Origin: Clostridiales bacterium
Lineage (GTDB): Bacteria > Bacillota > Sulfobacillia > RBS10-35
Assembly: GCA_018729555.1 (NCBI GenBank)
Contig: JAHHQG010000030.1
Span: 1-64,000 of the forward strand
Length of the DNA stretch: 64,000 nt
Direction: 5' to 3'
Notes under the pieces: model-generated
The model's database searches: none
Seen by the model: the letters and a program-made list of their open reading frames with translations, nothing else
What the model was told of the DNA's origin: nothing
In this document: piece after piece, positions 17,655 to 24,725 of the stretch
How positions within the stretch are numbered: the stretch's first letter is position 1
Layout: every line of letters starts with the position of its first letter
Made by a program: the position numbers and the translations under genes

Positions 17655-18815
17655 TTACCCCTCATGAAGGAGCTGGTGGATCCGCCGGAGGCCTTCCCGG
17701 ATCTCTTCGGCAGACGCCGCCAGCGAAAGCCGGAGCTCCCCCGCCGACACCTTTCCGAAGGCCGTCCCCGGCACCGCCACCACTCCCTTTTCCAAAAGGA
17801 GCCGCTTGGCGAACTCCCGGCTATCCCCCGCCCGGCTCACATCCACCATGAGGTAGAAGGCCCCCTGGGGGGTGTACCGGTAAAGGCCCAGCTCTTTCGC
17901 CGTCTCGACGGCTTGATCCCGCCGATCCCGATACGCCAGGCGCATGGCAGCCACGTCGTCGGCCGCCCCCCGGAGGCCCGCTAAGGCTGCCTTTTGGGCC
18001 ACCATGGAGGTGGAGCTGTAGAAGGCTTCCGCCACCTTTTGCACCTTCTCCAAAAGCTCTTCCGGCCCCACCAGATACCCCAGACGCCACCCCGTCATGG
18101 CGAAACTCTTGGAAAAGCTGTAGACCGCCAGGGTTCCTTCGGGGTAAAGGGCCCGCATGGACACCGGAGGCTCCCCGAAATAGATCTGGTCGTAGGCTTC
18201 GTCGGAGATGACGAAGAGGCCCTCCCGCCGGGCCACCTCCGCCAGCCCCTCGAGGACCTCCCGGGGAAAGACGGCTCCGGTGGGGTTGGCGGGGCTGTTG
18301 ATGAGGATGGCTTTGGTCCCCTTGGGGATGGAGAGGCGGGAAGGATCGAGGATGTAGCCGTTTTCCGGGTAGAGGGGGTAGAAGGTCGGCCGGGCCCCCA
18401 GGGCCAGGGCCTGGCTGATGGGGTTGGGCCATCCCGGATCGGGGAAGAGGATGATGTCCCCGGGATTCAGGATGGCCGCCTGGGCGAGGAGAAGGGCCCC
18501 GGTGGCCCCGTGGGTGACGAAGACCTCCTCCGGCCGGCAGGGATACCCGTTCACCTCCGCCACCTTCTTGGCGATGGCTTCCCTCAGCTCCAGAGGTCCC
18601 GGCGTCGGGGTATAGGTCATCCGCTCCTCCTGAATGGCCCGGGCCGCCGCCTCGCGGATCACCTGGGGCGTCATGAAGCTGGGCTCGCCGAACTCCAGGT
18701 GGATGAGGCCGGAGCGCCCCTGGCTGAGGGCGGCCATTTCCCGGATGCCGGAACGGGGCAAAACCTCCAAGAGACGGGCAGCACCGTGAAAGGTGAGGGG
18801 ATTCAAGATCGTCAT
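17655..18815 (-). CDS. Class I/II pyridoxal-phosphate aminotransferase
   Basis: Fold-type I aminotransferase of the aspartate/aromatic group, 386 residues. Motifs are LIHLEFGEPSFMTP at the N-terminus, FVTHGATGALLLAQ (PLP phosphate region), FPDPGWPNPISQ and INSPANPTGAVFPRE. FVISDEAYDQIYFG carries the Asp and Tyr that hold PLP, and VYSFSKSFAMTGWRLGYL the Schiff-base Lys. The substrate-carboxylate Arg lies in the C-terminal LRLSLAAS region. It starts at ATG 18815 and immediately precedes the hpa genes. A role in transaminating tyrosine toward 4-hydroxyphenylpyruvate, feeding the pathway, is attractive but unproven. Aspartate or alanine aminotransferase is equally compatible with the sequence. 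Confidence 0.88.
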   Translation of the reverse strand: MTILNPLTFHGAARLLEVLPRSGIREMAALSQGRSGLIHLEFGEPSFMTPQVIREAAARAIQEERMTYTPTPGPLELREAIAKKVAEVNGYPCRPEEVFVTHGATGALLLAQAAILNPGDIILFPDPGWPNPISQALALGARPTFYPLYPENGYILDPSRLSIPKGTKAILINSPANPTGAVFPREVLEGLAEVARREGLFVISDEAYDQIYFGEPPVSMRALYPEGTLAVYSFSKSFAMTGWRLGYLVGPEELLEKVQKVAEAFYSSTSMVAQKAALAGLRGAADDVAAMRLAYRDRRDQAVETAKELGLYRYTPQGAFYLMVDVSRAGDSREFAKRLLLEKGVVAVPGTAFGKVSAGELRLSLAASAEEIREGLRRIHQLLHEG

Positions 18816-18832
18816 TCCTCCCCCCGCATCTT

Positions 18833-19672
18833 CTACGCCTGGGGGGAAGAATCCTTTCCGGAAGGAGCAGGAAGGCACGCCCGGCAACCCGGGCAGCGAT
18901 GGAATCGCGGGCCAAAGATCTGGCCCAGCATCTCCGCCGCCTCGGCAAAATCCTCCGCGCCGGGCCCCTCATGGAGGAGGATCCCTTCGGGATTCCAGGC
19001 CACAAGGAGGGTCACCAAACTGTCGTCGCCCTCCACCTCCGCCGGAGCGGGAAAGAGCCCCAGAACCCGGTGGCGGCCTTCCCGCCCCGGATGGATCTCC
19101 ACCTTTAGAGCCCGGAAGGGATGGGTCTCCACATGCTCTCGCAAAAGGGCCATAAAGGCGTCGTATTCCTTTTGCAAAAGGTAGCGGTCCACCGCCTTTG
19201 CCAGGATCTCCTCCAGCTGCTGCCGATAGTCGGCCAACCGAAAACGCAAGAACCCCTCGAGGGTGAGGTGGGCATCGTGGAGGAGGTAATCTTCCAGGCG
19301 GGCGGCGATCCGGGTGCGGCGGGCGAGGAGGTGGCTCCTTTGATTGAGCTCCTTTTCCGCCTCCGCCAGCAACAGGGCCTGCTCCTCGGGGGTCAAGAAG
19401 GGGTAGTCGTGGCGAAGGATGTTCTTTAGGATCCGGCCTTCCCAATCCCGGAGGATGGCGTCGGCCAGGAGGAGGGCGACCCGCCGGACCACCGCCTGGC
19501 GGGGCCGCTCCCCCTCTCCCTCCACCTGGATGGCCACCACCTTAAAGGCTCCCCGCTGGTATTCCTTCACGGAGAGCTGGGCGCCCAGGCGCTGCCATTC
19601 CTCCTGGCTCTTTTCCAAAAAGGCACCCAGGGGCGGCAGGGAGTAGCGGCTGCCGACGGAAAGAGTCACCAA
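18833..19672 (-). CDS. ytxC: YtxC-like sporulation protein
   Basis: Resembles the YtxC family (putative sporulation protein) of Bacillota: about 280 residues, with a central FLRFRLADYRQQLEEILAKAVDRYL segment and a following YDAFMALLREHVETHPF helix. A membrane-free acidic/basic N-terminal half precedes these. In B. subtilis ytxC is next to thrS; here the two are separated by the hpa genes but remain on the same strand. The start is placed at TTG 19672 (GTG 19669 possible), because GGGAGG lies 7 bases before it. A TATACT -10-like box on this strand is centred near 19696. The C-terminus adds a Cys-rich CPGCRAC patch. The assignment comes from remembered family features, not an alignment. Confidence 0.75.
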   Translation of the reverse strand: MVTLSVGSRYSLPPLGAFLEKSQEEWQRLGAQLSVKEYQRGAFKVVAIQVEGEGERPRQAVVRRVALLLADAILRDWEGRILKNILRHDYPFLTPEEQALLLAEAEKELNQRSHLLARRTRIAARLEDYLLHDAHLTLEGFLRFRLADYRQQLEEILAKAVDRYLLQKEYDAFMALLREHVETHPFRALKVEIHPGREGRHRVLGLFPAPAEVEGDDSLVTLLVAWNPEGILLHEGPGAEDFAEAAEMLGQIFGPRFHRCPGCRACLPAPSGKDSSPQA

Positions 19673-19744
19673 CGGGCTGCCTCCCGTTGGGCTAGTATAT
19701 GAAGGAAGCCGAAAGGCCATGCACTTTGGGAAGGAGCCCTCATC

Positions 19745-20209
19745 TTGGCCCGAGTGGCATATTCCCATCATTGCTTTGTGTGCGGCCAGGACAATCCCTA
19801 CGGCCTTCGGGCCCGTTTCCGCATCGACGGAGGGACCAGCGAAACGAACCTCCGTCCGCCCGATCACGTCCGAGGGTTTCCCGGCATCCTCCAGGGCGGA
19901 GTGGTGGCGGCCCTCCTGGACGAAACCATGTGGTATGCCGCCTTTGGGGCGGGGTTTTTCACCTTGACAGCGGAACTGCAAGTCCGCTTCCGCCGCCCCA
20001 CACCCCTTTCCACCCTCCGGGCCCACGGAGAAGTCCTCTCCCACAGGCGCCAGATCGTCCTCTGCCGGGCGCAGCTGGTGGACGAGGCGGGGGAGATCCT
20101 TGCCCAGGGGGAGGGGAAATTCTTCGTCATCCCGCCCCAAAAGGTGCTTCAGGACAAAGAAGAGGTGGTGGTGGAAAGCTGTCCCGGGAGCCTCCATCCT
20201 CCCGTCTGA
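19745..20209 (+). CDS. PaaI-type hotdog-fold thioesterase
   Basis: Acyl-CoA thioesterase-like single hotdog domain, 154 residues. The N-terminal HHCFVCGQDNPYGL motif is typical of a PaaI/4HBT subgroup. It is followed by the catalytic-helix region ILQGGVVAALLDETMWYAA with Gly-Gly and Asp, and the strand AELQVRFRRPTPL. The start is TTG 19745, eight bases after AAGGAG. It is divergent from ytxC, with only 72 bases between the starts, and overlaps the next gene. Substrate is unknown. Neighbouring acyl-CoA genes (22630) are on the same strand, so hydrolysis of an aromatic or short-chain acyl-CoA is plausible. Confidence 0.85.
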   Translation: MARVAYSHHCFVCGQDNPYGLRARFRIDGGTSETNLRPPDHVRGFPGILQGGVVAALLDETMWYAAFGAGFFTLTAELQVRFRRPTPLSTLRAHGEVLSHRRQIVLCRAQLVDEAGEILAQGEGKFFVIPPQKVLQDKEEVVVESCPGSLHPPV

Positions 20210-21342
20210 GCCTCCTTCAACGGTGGCGCCTCCTGGGCCGCCGCTGGCCCCCAGGATATCGCCTCTTCCACTGGGCCTTCCTGGGGGCTACCCTCCTCCT
20301 GGCCCTGACGGGGCTCGGCCTCTACGCTCCCTCCCTCCGCACTCCCCTCATCCCCTACCTCCCCTTCCTCCACCACCTCCACAGTTGGCTGGGCCTCCTT
20401 TGGGGAGGGGCCGCCCTTGGGGCTCTCTTTCTTCCCGGTCTCCGGCGCCGGCGGGCCTGGGACTGGATCTGGCCCCTCTTTCTAGGAGGCCTCCTCCTTC
20501 TCTCCGGCATCCTCCTCTGGTTCGGCCCGGCCCTTCCCGCCCCTTACAAAGTGCAGGCCTTCTACATCCACGGGAGCGCCACCCTCCTTTACCTCGGGTG
20601 GATCCTCTACCACGGCATCCAGCGCCTCTTTCGCATCCCCCGCCCAAGGCCCCTTTCTCCATCCCTTTCCTCAAGGCGGGCCTTTCTCGCCTCCTTTCTC
20701 GCGGGGATCGGCGTGAGCGCCCTTTGGACCCTCGGCGGAAGGCCCCTCTGGAACGCCTGGGTCCGCTGGACGTCCCCTTCTCCCGAAGACCAGGGGCCTC
20801 CTTCCCGGGCCTATACGGGCTTTCAACCCTATACCGTCACGGGGGGCTACCCTCGCATCGATCCCGGCACCTTTCGGCTGACGGTCGAAGGGGAAGTGGA
20901 AAACCCCCTCTCGTTAAGCCTCGAGGACCTTTTGAACCTTCCCCAGACCTACCTCACGCGGGATTTCCACTGCGTCACGGGTTGGTCGGTGGCGGGAGCC
21001 CGCTGGGGAGGGGTAAAACTCACCGAGATCCTCCGCCTGGCCCGTCCCACGCCCCAGGCCCGCTACCTCCACTTCTTCTCCCTGGACGGCATCTACACCG
21101 AATCCCTCACCCTCTCCCAGGCGGAAGAGGACGTGCTTCTGACCCACAGCCTCTACGGCCGTCCCCTCCCCATCCCCCAGGGCTATCCCCTGCGGCTCCT
21201 GGTACCCCGGATGTACGGCTACAAGTCCATCAAATGGCTGGGGGCCATCCACCTCAGCCGGGAGCCCCTCCTGGGCTATTGGGAGCAGCGGGGCTACCCG
21301 GTGGATGCCTACTTCACCCGCCAGGAAGATACGGCCCCTTAA
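20206..21342 (+). CDS. Cytochrome b561-like membrane domain fused to sulfite-oxidase-type molybdopterin domain
   Basis: Predicted membrane-bound molybdenum oxidoreductase, about 378 residues. Residues 1-150 form four transmembrane helices with paired His residues placed like a di-heme cytochrome b (RLFHWAF, FLHHLHSWLG, AFYIHGSAT, ILYHGIQRL). A fifth hydrophobic stretch (FLASFLAGIGVSALW) leads to the external domain. That domain has the oxidoreductase molybdopterin-binding fold, including the Mo-ligand Cys in DFHCVTGWSVAGARWGGV and RMYGYKSIKWLGAI. It resembles MsrP/YedY with its haem partner MsrQ built into one chain. No ATG/GTG/TTG exists in frame near the start. CTG at 20206 overlaps the upstream TGA and is proposed. 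Substrate (sulfoxide, sulfite or other) is unknown. Confidence 0.82.
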   Translation: MSLLQRWRLLGRRWPPGYRLFHWAFLGATLLLALTGLGLYAPSLRTPLIPYLPFLHHLHSWLGLLWGGAALGALFLPGLRRRRAWDWIWPLFLGGLLLLSGILLWFGPALPAPYKVQAFYIHGSATLLYLGWILYHGIQRLFRIPRPRPLSPSLSSRRAFLASFLAGIGVSALWTLGGRPLWNAWVRWTSPSPEDQGPPSRAYTGFQPYTVTGGYPRIDPGTFRLTVEGEVENPLSLSLEDLLNLPQTYLTRDFHCVTGWSVAGARWGGVKLTEILRLARPTPQARYLHFFSLDGIYTESLTLSQAEEDVLLTHSLYGRPLPIPQGYPLRLLVPRMYGYKSIKWLGAIHLSREPLLGYWEQRGYPVDAYFTRQEDTAP

Positions 21343-21413
21343 ATCTCATTGAATACCCCTGACAGATGAGGAGGAATGGCCCCCTCCAGGCCGAATGAAG
21401 ACGTGGGAGGGAT

Positions 21414-22601
21414 GTGGGTTTGAAGCCCATAGCGACGGCCACCTACCGTCAGCGACAAAAGGATGTCATCCGCCAGATGGAGGTGAGGGGGCTGGCGGGC
21501 CTGGTCCTCTTCGACACCTTGTCCCAGCGCTATCTGGCAGGCGCTTATTTCATCCCCACCGAACGGCCCATCGCCCTGGTCCTCACCCAAGAAGGACAGG
21601 CGGCCCTCTTCGTACCGTACCTTGAAGAAGAGCATGCCCGTCAGGTGGAGGCGGTGGACCGGGTCCACTCCTACCCCGAATACCCCGGCCAGCGCCACCC
21701 CATGCAGTACCTGGCGGATCTTTTGGATGACCTGGGTCTGATGGGAAAGGCCATCGGCGCCGACCGCCCCGGCTATGGCGGCTTCGGCTACCGGGGTCCG
21801 GCCCTCTCGGAGGTGGCGGAAGGGAGCACCATCGTCCCCGCCGGAGATATCGTCGAGACCATGCGGATGGTGAAATCCCCCGAAGAGGTGGAGCTCATTC
21901 GGGAGAGCGCCCGGTGGGGGAATTTGGCCCATCGCCTGCTGCAAAAATACAGCGGGCCGGGAGCTTCGGAAGTGGACGTCTCCATGCGGGCGTCGACCGA
22001 AGCCACCTTGGAGATGTTCCGCTCCCTCGGACCCGATTTCATCCCCAAGGGAAGCACCGGCGCCCACGCCGGTTTCCGGGGCCAGATCGGACCCAATTCC
22101 GCCCTACCCCACGCCGTGACGGTGAACGCCGTCATGAAGCCGGGGGATACCCTGGTCACCGGCGCTTCCGCCGACATCTGGGGGTACCACAGCGAGCTGG
22201 AGCGGACCATGTTCGTTCCGCCGGTCAGCCGGGAGCAGCGGACCTTCTTCCAGCACATGCTGGCCCTTCAGGAGATCGCCTTTAACGCCATCAAACCTGG
22301 GAAACCCTGCAGCGCCGTGGACGAGGCCTGCAACGCCTACATCGAAAAGCACGGCCTTCAGAAATACTGGCGCCATCACACCGGCCACAACATCGGCCTC
22401 AACTACCACGAGCCCCCCTTCCTGGATGTGGGGGACCACACCATCTTGGAAGAAGGGATGCTCTTCACGGTGGAGCCGGGGCTCTACGTGCCGGGGCTGG
22501 GGGGCTTTCGCCACTCCGACACCGTCCTCGTGGTCCGGGGCGGCATCGAGTTCATCACCGACTACCCCCGGGACCTCCAGAGCCTTCTGGTGGGATCCTG
22601 A
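21414..22601 (+). CDS. M24 (creatinase/aminopeptidase P) family protein
   Basis: Two-domain pita-bread-fold protein, 395 residues. The creatinase N-terminal domain (about 10-140, QKDVIRQMEVRGLAGLVLF) is followed by the catalytic domain. Dinuclear-metal ligands are only partly conserved. The Asp in ASADIWGYHSELERT, the His of RHHTGHNIGLNYHEPP and the Glu of FTVEPGLYVPG are present. The second Asp is Glu in SELERT, and the last Glu is Ser in GGFRHSDTVLV. Loss of ligands recalls creatinase-like members that do not need two metals, so Xaa-Pro dipeptidase activity should not be assumed. GTG 21414 (GGGAGG site) or the in-frame TTG 6 bases on are possible starts. Confidence 0.85.
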   Translation: MGLKPIATATYRQRQKDVIRQMEVRGLAGLVLFDTLSQRYLAGAYFIPTERPIALVLTQEGQAALFVPYLEEEHARQVEAVDRVHSYPEYPGQRHPMQYLADLLDDLGLMGKAIGADRPGYGGFGYRGPALSEVAEGSTIVPAGDIVETMRMVKSPEEVELIRESARWGNLAHRLLQKYSGPGASEVDVSMRASTEATLEMFRSLGPDFIPKGSTGAHAGFRGQIGPNSALPHAVTVNAVMKPGDTLVTGASADIWGYHSELERTMFVPPVSREQRTFFQHMLALQEIAFNAIKPGKPCSAVDEACNAYIEKHGLQKYWRHHTGHNIGLNYHEPPFLDVGDHTILEEGMLFTVEPGLYVPGLGGFRHSDTVLVVRGGIEFITDYPRDLQSLLVGS

Positions 22602-22629
22602 GGAAGTTGGCGTAAAGGAGGAAAAGCCG

Positions 22630-23490
22630 ATGGCTGAGGTGGAAAAGCTGGGGGTCTTGGGGGCCGGGGTCATGGGGGCGGCCATCGCCCACACCGCCGC
22701 CCTCCACGGGATCCCCGCCGCCTGCGTCGATCTGGAGCCTTCCATCCTGGAGCGGGCCCGGGCCCGCCTGGATCACCTCATGAAGGACCGCATCGCCAGG
22801 GGCAAGATGACGGAAGAAGAGCGGGAAGCCGTCTGGGAAAGGCTCCATTTCTCCGTGGACTTCGATGCCCTTGCCGATGCCACCTGGATCGTAGAGGCCA
22901 TCGTGGAGGATCTCGCGGCCAAAAGGGATGCCTTCTCCCGCCTGGATGCCCTGAATCCCCGGGCCCGGATCCTCGCCAGCAACAGCTCTTCCCTCTCCAT
23001 CACCGCCATGGCGGCGGCCACCCGCCGCCCCGAACGGGTCCTGGGGCTCCACTTCTTCAACCCGCCCCAGGTCATGAAGCTGGTGGAGGTCATCGCCGGC
23101 CTCCAGACGTCTCCCGAGGCCCTGGAAGAGGGAAAGGCCCTCGCCCAGCGCATGGGCCGGGTGCCAGTCCTCGTCAAAAAGGACCGGCCGGGCTACATCG
23201 TCAACCGCATCCTCATGGCCCAGTTCATCGAAGCCCTCCGCCTCCTGGAAGAAGGGGTCGCCTCCATGGAGGACATCGACACCGCCGTCAAGCTGGGCCT
23301 GAACTACCCCATGGGCCCCTTTACCCTCATGGACTTCACCGGGAACGACGTGAACTACCACGTGCTGGAGTATCTCTACAATGAGACGGGCGATCCCTAT
23401 TACAAGCCGCCCCTCGTCCTGAAAAACCTCTATCTCTCGGGCCACCTGGGGAGAAAGTCAGGGAAAGGGTTTTACACCTACGACAGCTGA
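22630..23490 (+). CDS. hbd: 3-hydroxyacyl-CoA (3-hydroxybutyryl-CoA) dehydrogenase
   Basis: NAD(P)-dependent oxidation of L-3-hydroxyacyl-CoA to 3-ketoacyl-CoA in fatty-acid or butanoate metabolism. It has 286 residues, the size of stand-alone Hbd/MmgB. The Rossmann motif is KLGVLGAGVMGAAIAH. Other family markers are ASNSSSLSITAMA, the catalytic His and Asn region VLGLHFFNPPQVMKLVE, and the C-terminal GLNYPMGPFTLMDFTGNDV. ATG 22630 has AAAGGAGG 9 bases upstream. It is co-directional with the M24 gene 28 bases before it; thiolase and enoyl-CoA hydratase genes are absent here. A hairpin follows 66 bases after the stop. Confidence 0.93.
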   Translation: MAEVEKLGVLGAGVMGAAIAHTAALHGIPAACVDLEPSILERARARLDHLMKDRIARGKMTEEEREAVWERLHFSVDFDALADATWIVEAIVEDLAAKRDAFSRLDALNPRARILASNSSSLSITAMAAATRRPERVLGLHFFNPPQVMKLVEVIAGLQTSPEALEEGKALAQRMGRVPVLVKKDRPGYIVNRILMAQFIEALRLLEEGVASMEDIDTAVKLGLNYPMGPFTLMDFTGNDVNYHVLEYLYNETGDPYYKPPLVLKNLYLSGHLGRKSGKGFYTYDS

Positions 23491-23556
23491 CGAGGAAAGG
23501 CCTGCGGAGAAGAAAGATCAGCCAAGGGCCATCAGGGAAGGACCGAAGGAGCATCG

Positions 23557-23582
23557 GAGGGGCACCCCCGGCGGTGCCCCTC
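23557..23582 (+). terminator. Hairpin between convergent hbd and deacetylase genes
   Basis: GAGGGGCACC-cccggc-GGTGCCCCTC forms a perfect 10-bp stem with a 6-base loop between two convergent stop codons, touching the deacetylase stop at 23582. There is no T-run on either side, so it would act as a weak or factor-assisted bidirectional terminator or as an mRNA 3' end stabiliser. Confidence 0.55.
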
Positions 23583-24373
23583 TACCGTCCCAGAAGCTCC
23601 CGAAAGCTGCTCAAAGACATCCCCGGGAACACGATGAGCCGGGGAAGGGCCAGGGGATCGTCTCCCGCCCCCCAGGACCGCCGCTCCACCGTGAAGGCGG
23701 CCGCGATCCCTTCCGCCCGCAGAGCCTCCTGGGCAGCCTTGGTGGTGGCCCCCCAGGGATAGGCGTAGGCGTTGACATAGGGAACTCCGGCCTTGAAAAG
23801 GGTTTCCTTCTCGAGGCGGAGATCCTCCGCCACCTGAGCCTCGCTCCATCCCAAAAGGACCGGCCCATCCCCCTCGTATCGGTGGCCGTGCATGGTGTGA
23901 AAGCCTATCTCCAGGACTCCTGACGCCGCGCCTTCCTTCAGTTCACCGAAGGTCATGTACTGAAGTTCGGGGCTTTGGTACCCGATGCGATCTCCGATGA
24001 CGAAGACCAGGGCGGTGAAGCCGTATTGCTTCAAGACCGGCAGCGCCAAGGTGAGGGTGGAGCGGTATCCATCGTCAAAGGTGATGAGAACCCTTTTCTT
24101 GGGCATATCCTCGCCCGCAAGAACCCTTTGGAATTCCGCAAAGGTCAAGGAACGATACCCCAACCGGGATAGCTCCGCCATCTGAGCTTTAAACTCTCTA
24201 AGGGGCACCACCGCCCCATGGGTGGAAGTATCCGCCGGGGTGATCATGTGGTAGAGAAGCACCGGCACCTTTCCCCCTCCGATGGCCCTGGGGGATGAAG
24301 CATAGGAGAGCCATCCAAAGGAAAGGATGCCCAAAAGAAGGAAGATCAAGGACTCCAGCCAGGACCGATTCAT
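23582..24373 (-). CDS. Polysaccharide deacetylase (NodB domain), membrane-anchored
   Basis: Metal-dependent carbohydrate esterase family 4 protein, probably removing N- or O-acetyl groups from cell-wall glycans outside the membrane. The 263-residue chain has an N-terminal hydrophobic anchor (LESLIFLLLGILSFGWLSYA) and VPVLLYHMITP. The NodB metal site is RVLITFDDGYRS with its Asp pair and LEIGFHTMHGHRY with the His residues. YAYPWGATTKAA and LPRLIVFPGM complete the family motifs. ATG 24373 is used. The gene is alone on this strand between a hairpin and an IS200/IS605-like element. Spore-peptidoglycan, exopolysaccharide and peptidoglycan deacetylases share this layout, so the target polymer is open. 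Confidence 0.9.
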   Translation of the reverse strand: MNRSWLESLIFLLLGILSFGWLSYASSPRAIGGGKVPVLLYHMITPADTSTHGAVVPLREFKAQMAELSRLGYRSLTFAEFQRVLAGEDMPKKRVLITFDDGYRSTLTLALPVLKQYGFTALVFVIGDRIGYQSPELQYMTFGELKEGAASGVLEIGFHTMHGHRYEGDGPVLLGWSEAQVAEDLRLEKETLFKAGVPYVNAYAYPWGATTKAAQEALRAEGIAAAFTVERRSWGAGDDPLALPRLIVFPGMSLSSFRELLGR

Positions 24374-24444
24374 CGACCTTCGGCGGCGCGGAGACCCCTG
24401 CCTTCAGGTATGGGGAGGAGCGCCGCCTCCCTCCTTTCGTGTTG

Positions 24445-24453
24445 TGGTATAAT
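24445..24453 (+). promoter_or_regulatory. Extended -10 promoter element (TGgTATAAT)
   Basis: A perfect TATAAT hexamer at 24448-24453 with an upstream TG gives an extended -10 promoter reading rightward. No good -35 is seen 17 bases upstream, which extended -10 promoters can tolerate. Transcription would begin near 24461 and run straight into the structured element at 24471-24725. There is no protein gene for it to serve on this strand. Confidence 0.5.
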
Positions 24454-24460
24454 TCCTCCA

Positions 24461-24725
24461 GGACCTTGACAAGCAAGGGTTCCGGAGGTTCTGCCAGCGA
24501 ATCGTCTGGCAGGTAAAACCCTTGGCGTAACCGACGGCCCCGCCCGCGAACAAGGCACCCTTCGGGGAAACGGCTTACCGGCAACGGTGCGGGTGAGGGA
24601 TGGTCCGCCGTCTTGCCAGCGGTGGCATGCCTGCCGCTGGCGGGCCGCCGTCAACCGGCCTATCGTGCCAGCCCGCGCCAGCGGGCTAGGTGCAAGCCCC
24701 TAGCTTTAGCTATGGGGTAGTTGAC
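24461..24725 (+). ncRNA. Structured RNA, omegaRNA/HEARO-like, without an associated nuclease gene
   Basis: The predicted transcript is packed with compensating stems. These are CAAGGGTT (24474-24481) with AACCCTTG (24517-24524) enclosing CTGCCAG/CTGGCAG (24491-24512); CCC-TTC-GGG near 24558; ACCG-GCAA-CGGT, a GNRA tetraloop hairpin near 24578-24589; GCCAGCGG/CCGCTGGC near 24614-24640; AGCCCGC-GCCA-GCGGGCT (24670-24687); and the terminal CCCCTAGC hairpin. The GGTAAAACC...GGCGTAACC core recalls HEARO/omegaRNAs, the guide RNAs of IscB/TnpB elements. In IscB systems the guide is read from flanking DNA 5' of the scaffold, here just after the extended -10 promoter. The family call rests on memory and overall architecture, not on a covariance-model score. 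Confidence 0.5.
24471..24725 (+). mobile_element. 255-bp IS200/IS605-like non-autonomous element
   Basis: Bounded by TTGAC on the left (24466-24470) and ending in TTGAC on the right (24721-24725). This matches single-strand transposons of the IS200/IS605 group, which insert 3' of such a pentamer and are cleaved after a similar one at the right end. The right terminus has the characteristic subterminal hairpin CCCCTAGC-TTTA-GCTAtGGGG followed by TAGTTGAC. No TnpA, TnpB or IscB gene is inside or beside it, so it would need a transposase in trans. The element ends inside the 3' end of the convergent metallopeptidase gene and contributes that gene's last codons and stop. Confidence 0.6.

Noticed and set aside
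19699-20205. Upstream extension of the cytochrome b/molybdoenzyme frame
   Set aside because: It lies entirely over the thioesterase gene in another frame and is Pro/Arg-rich with no domain.
24461-24725. tmRNA, RNase P RNA, 6S RNA or cobalamin riboswitch as explanation of the structured RNA
   Set aside because: None of their hallmark sequences (tag-peptide frame and tRNA-like ends, RNase P core, cobalamin box) is present; the TTGAC ends and terminal hairpin fit IS200/IS605-type elements better.
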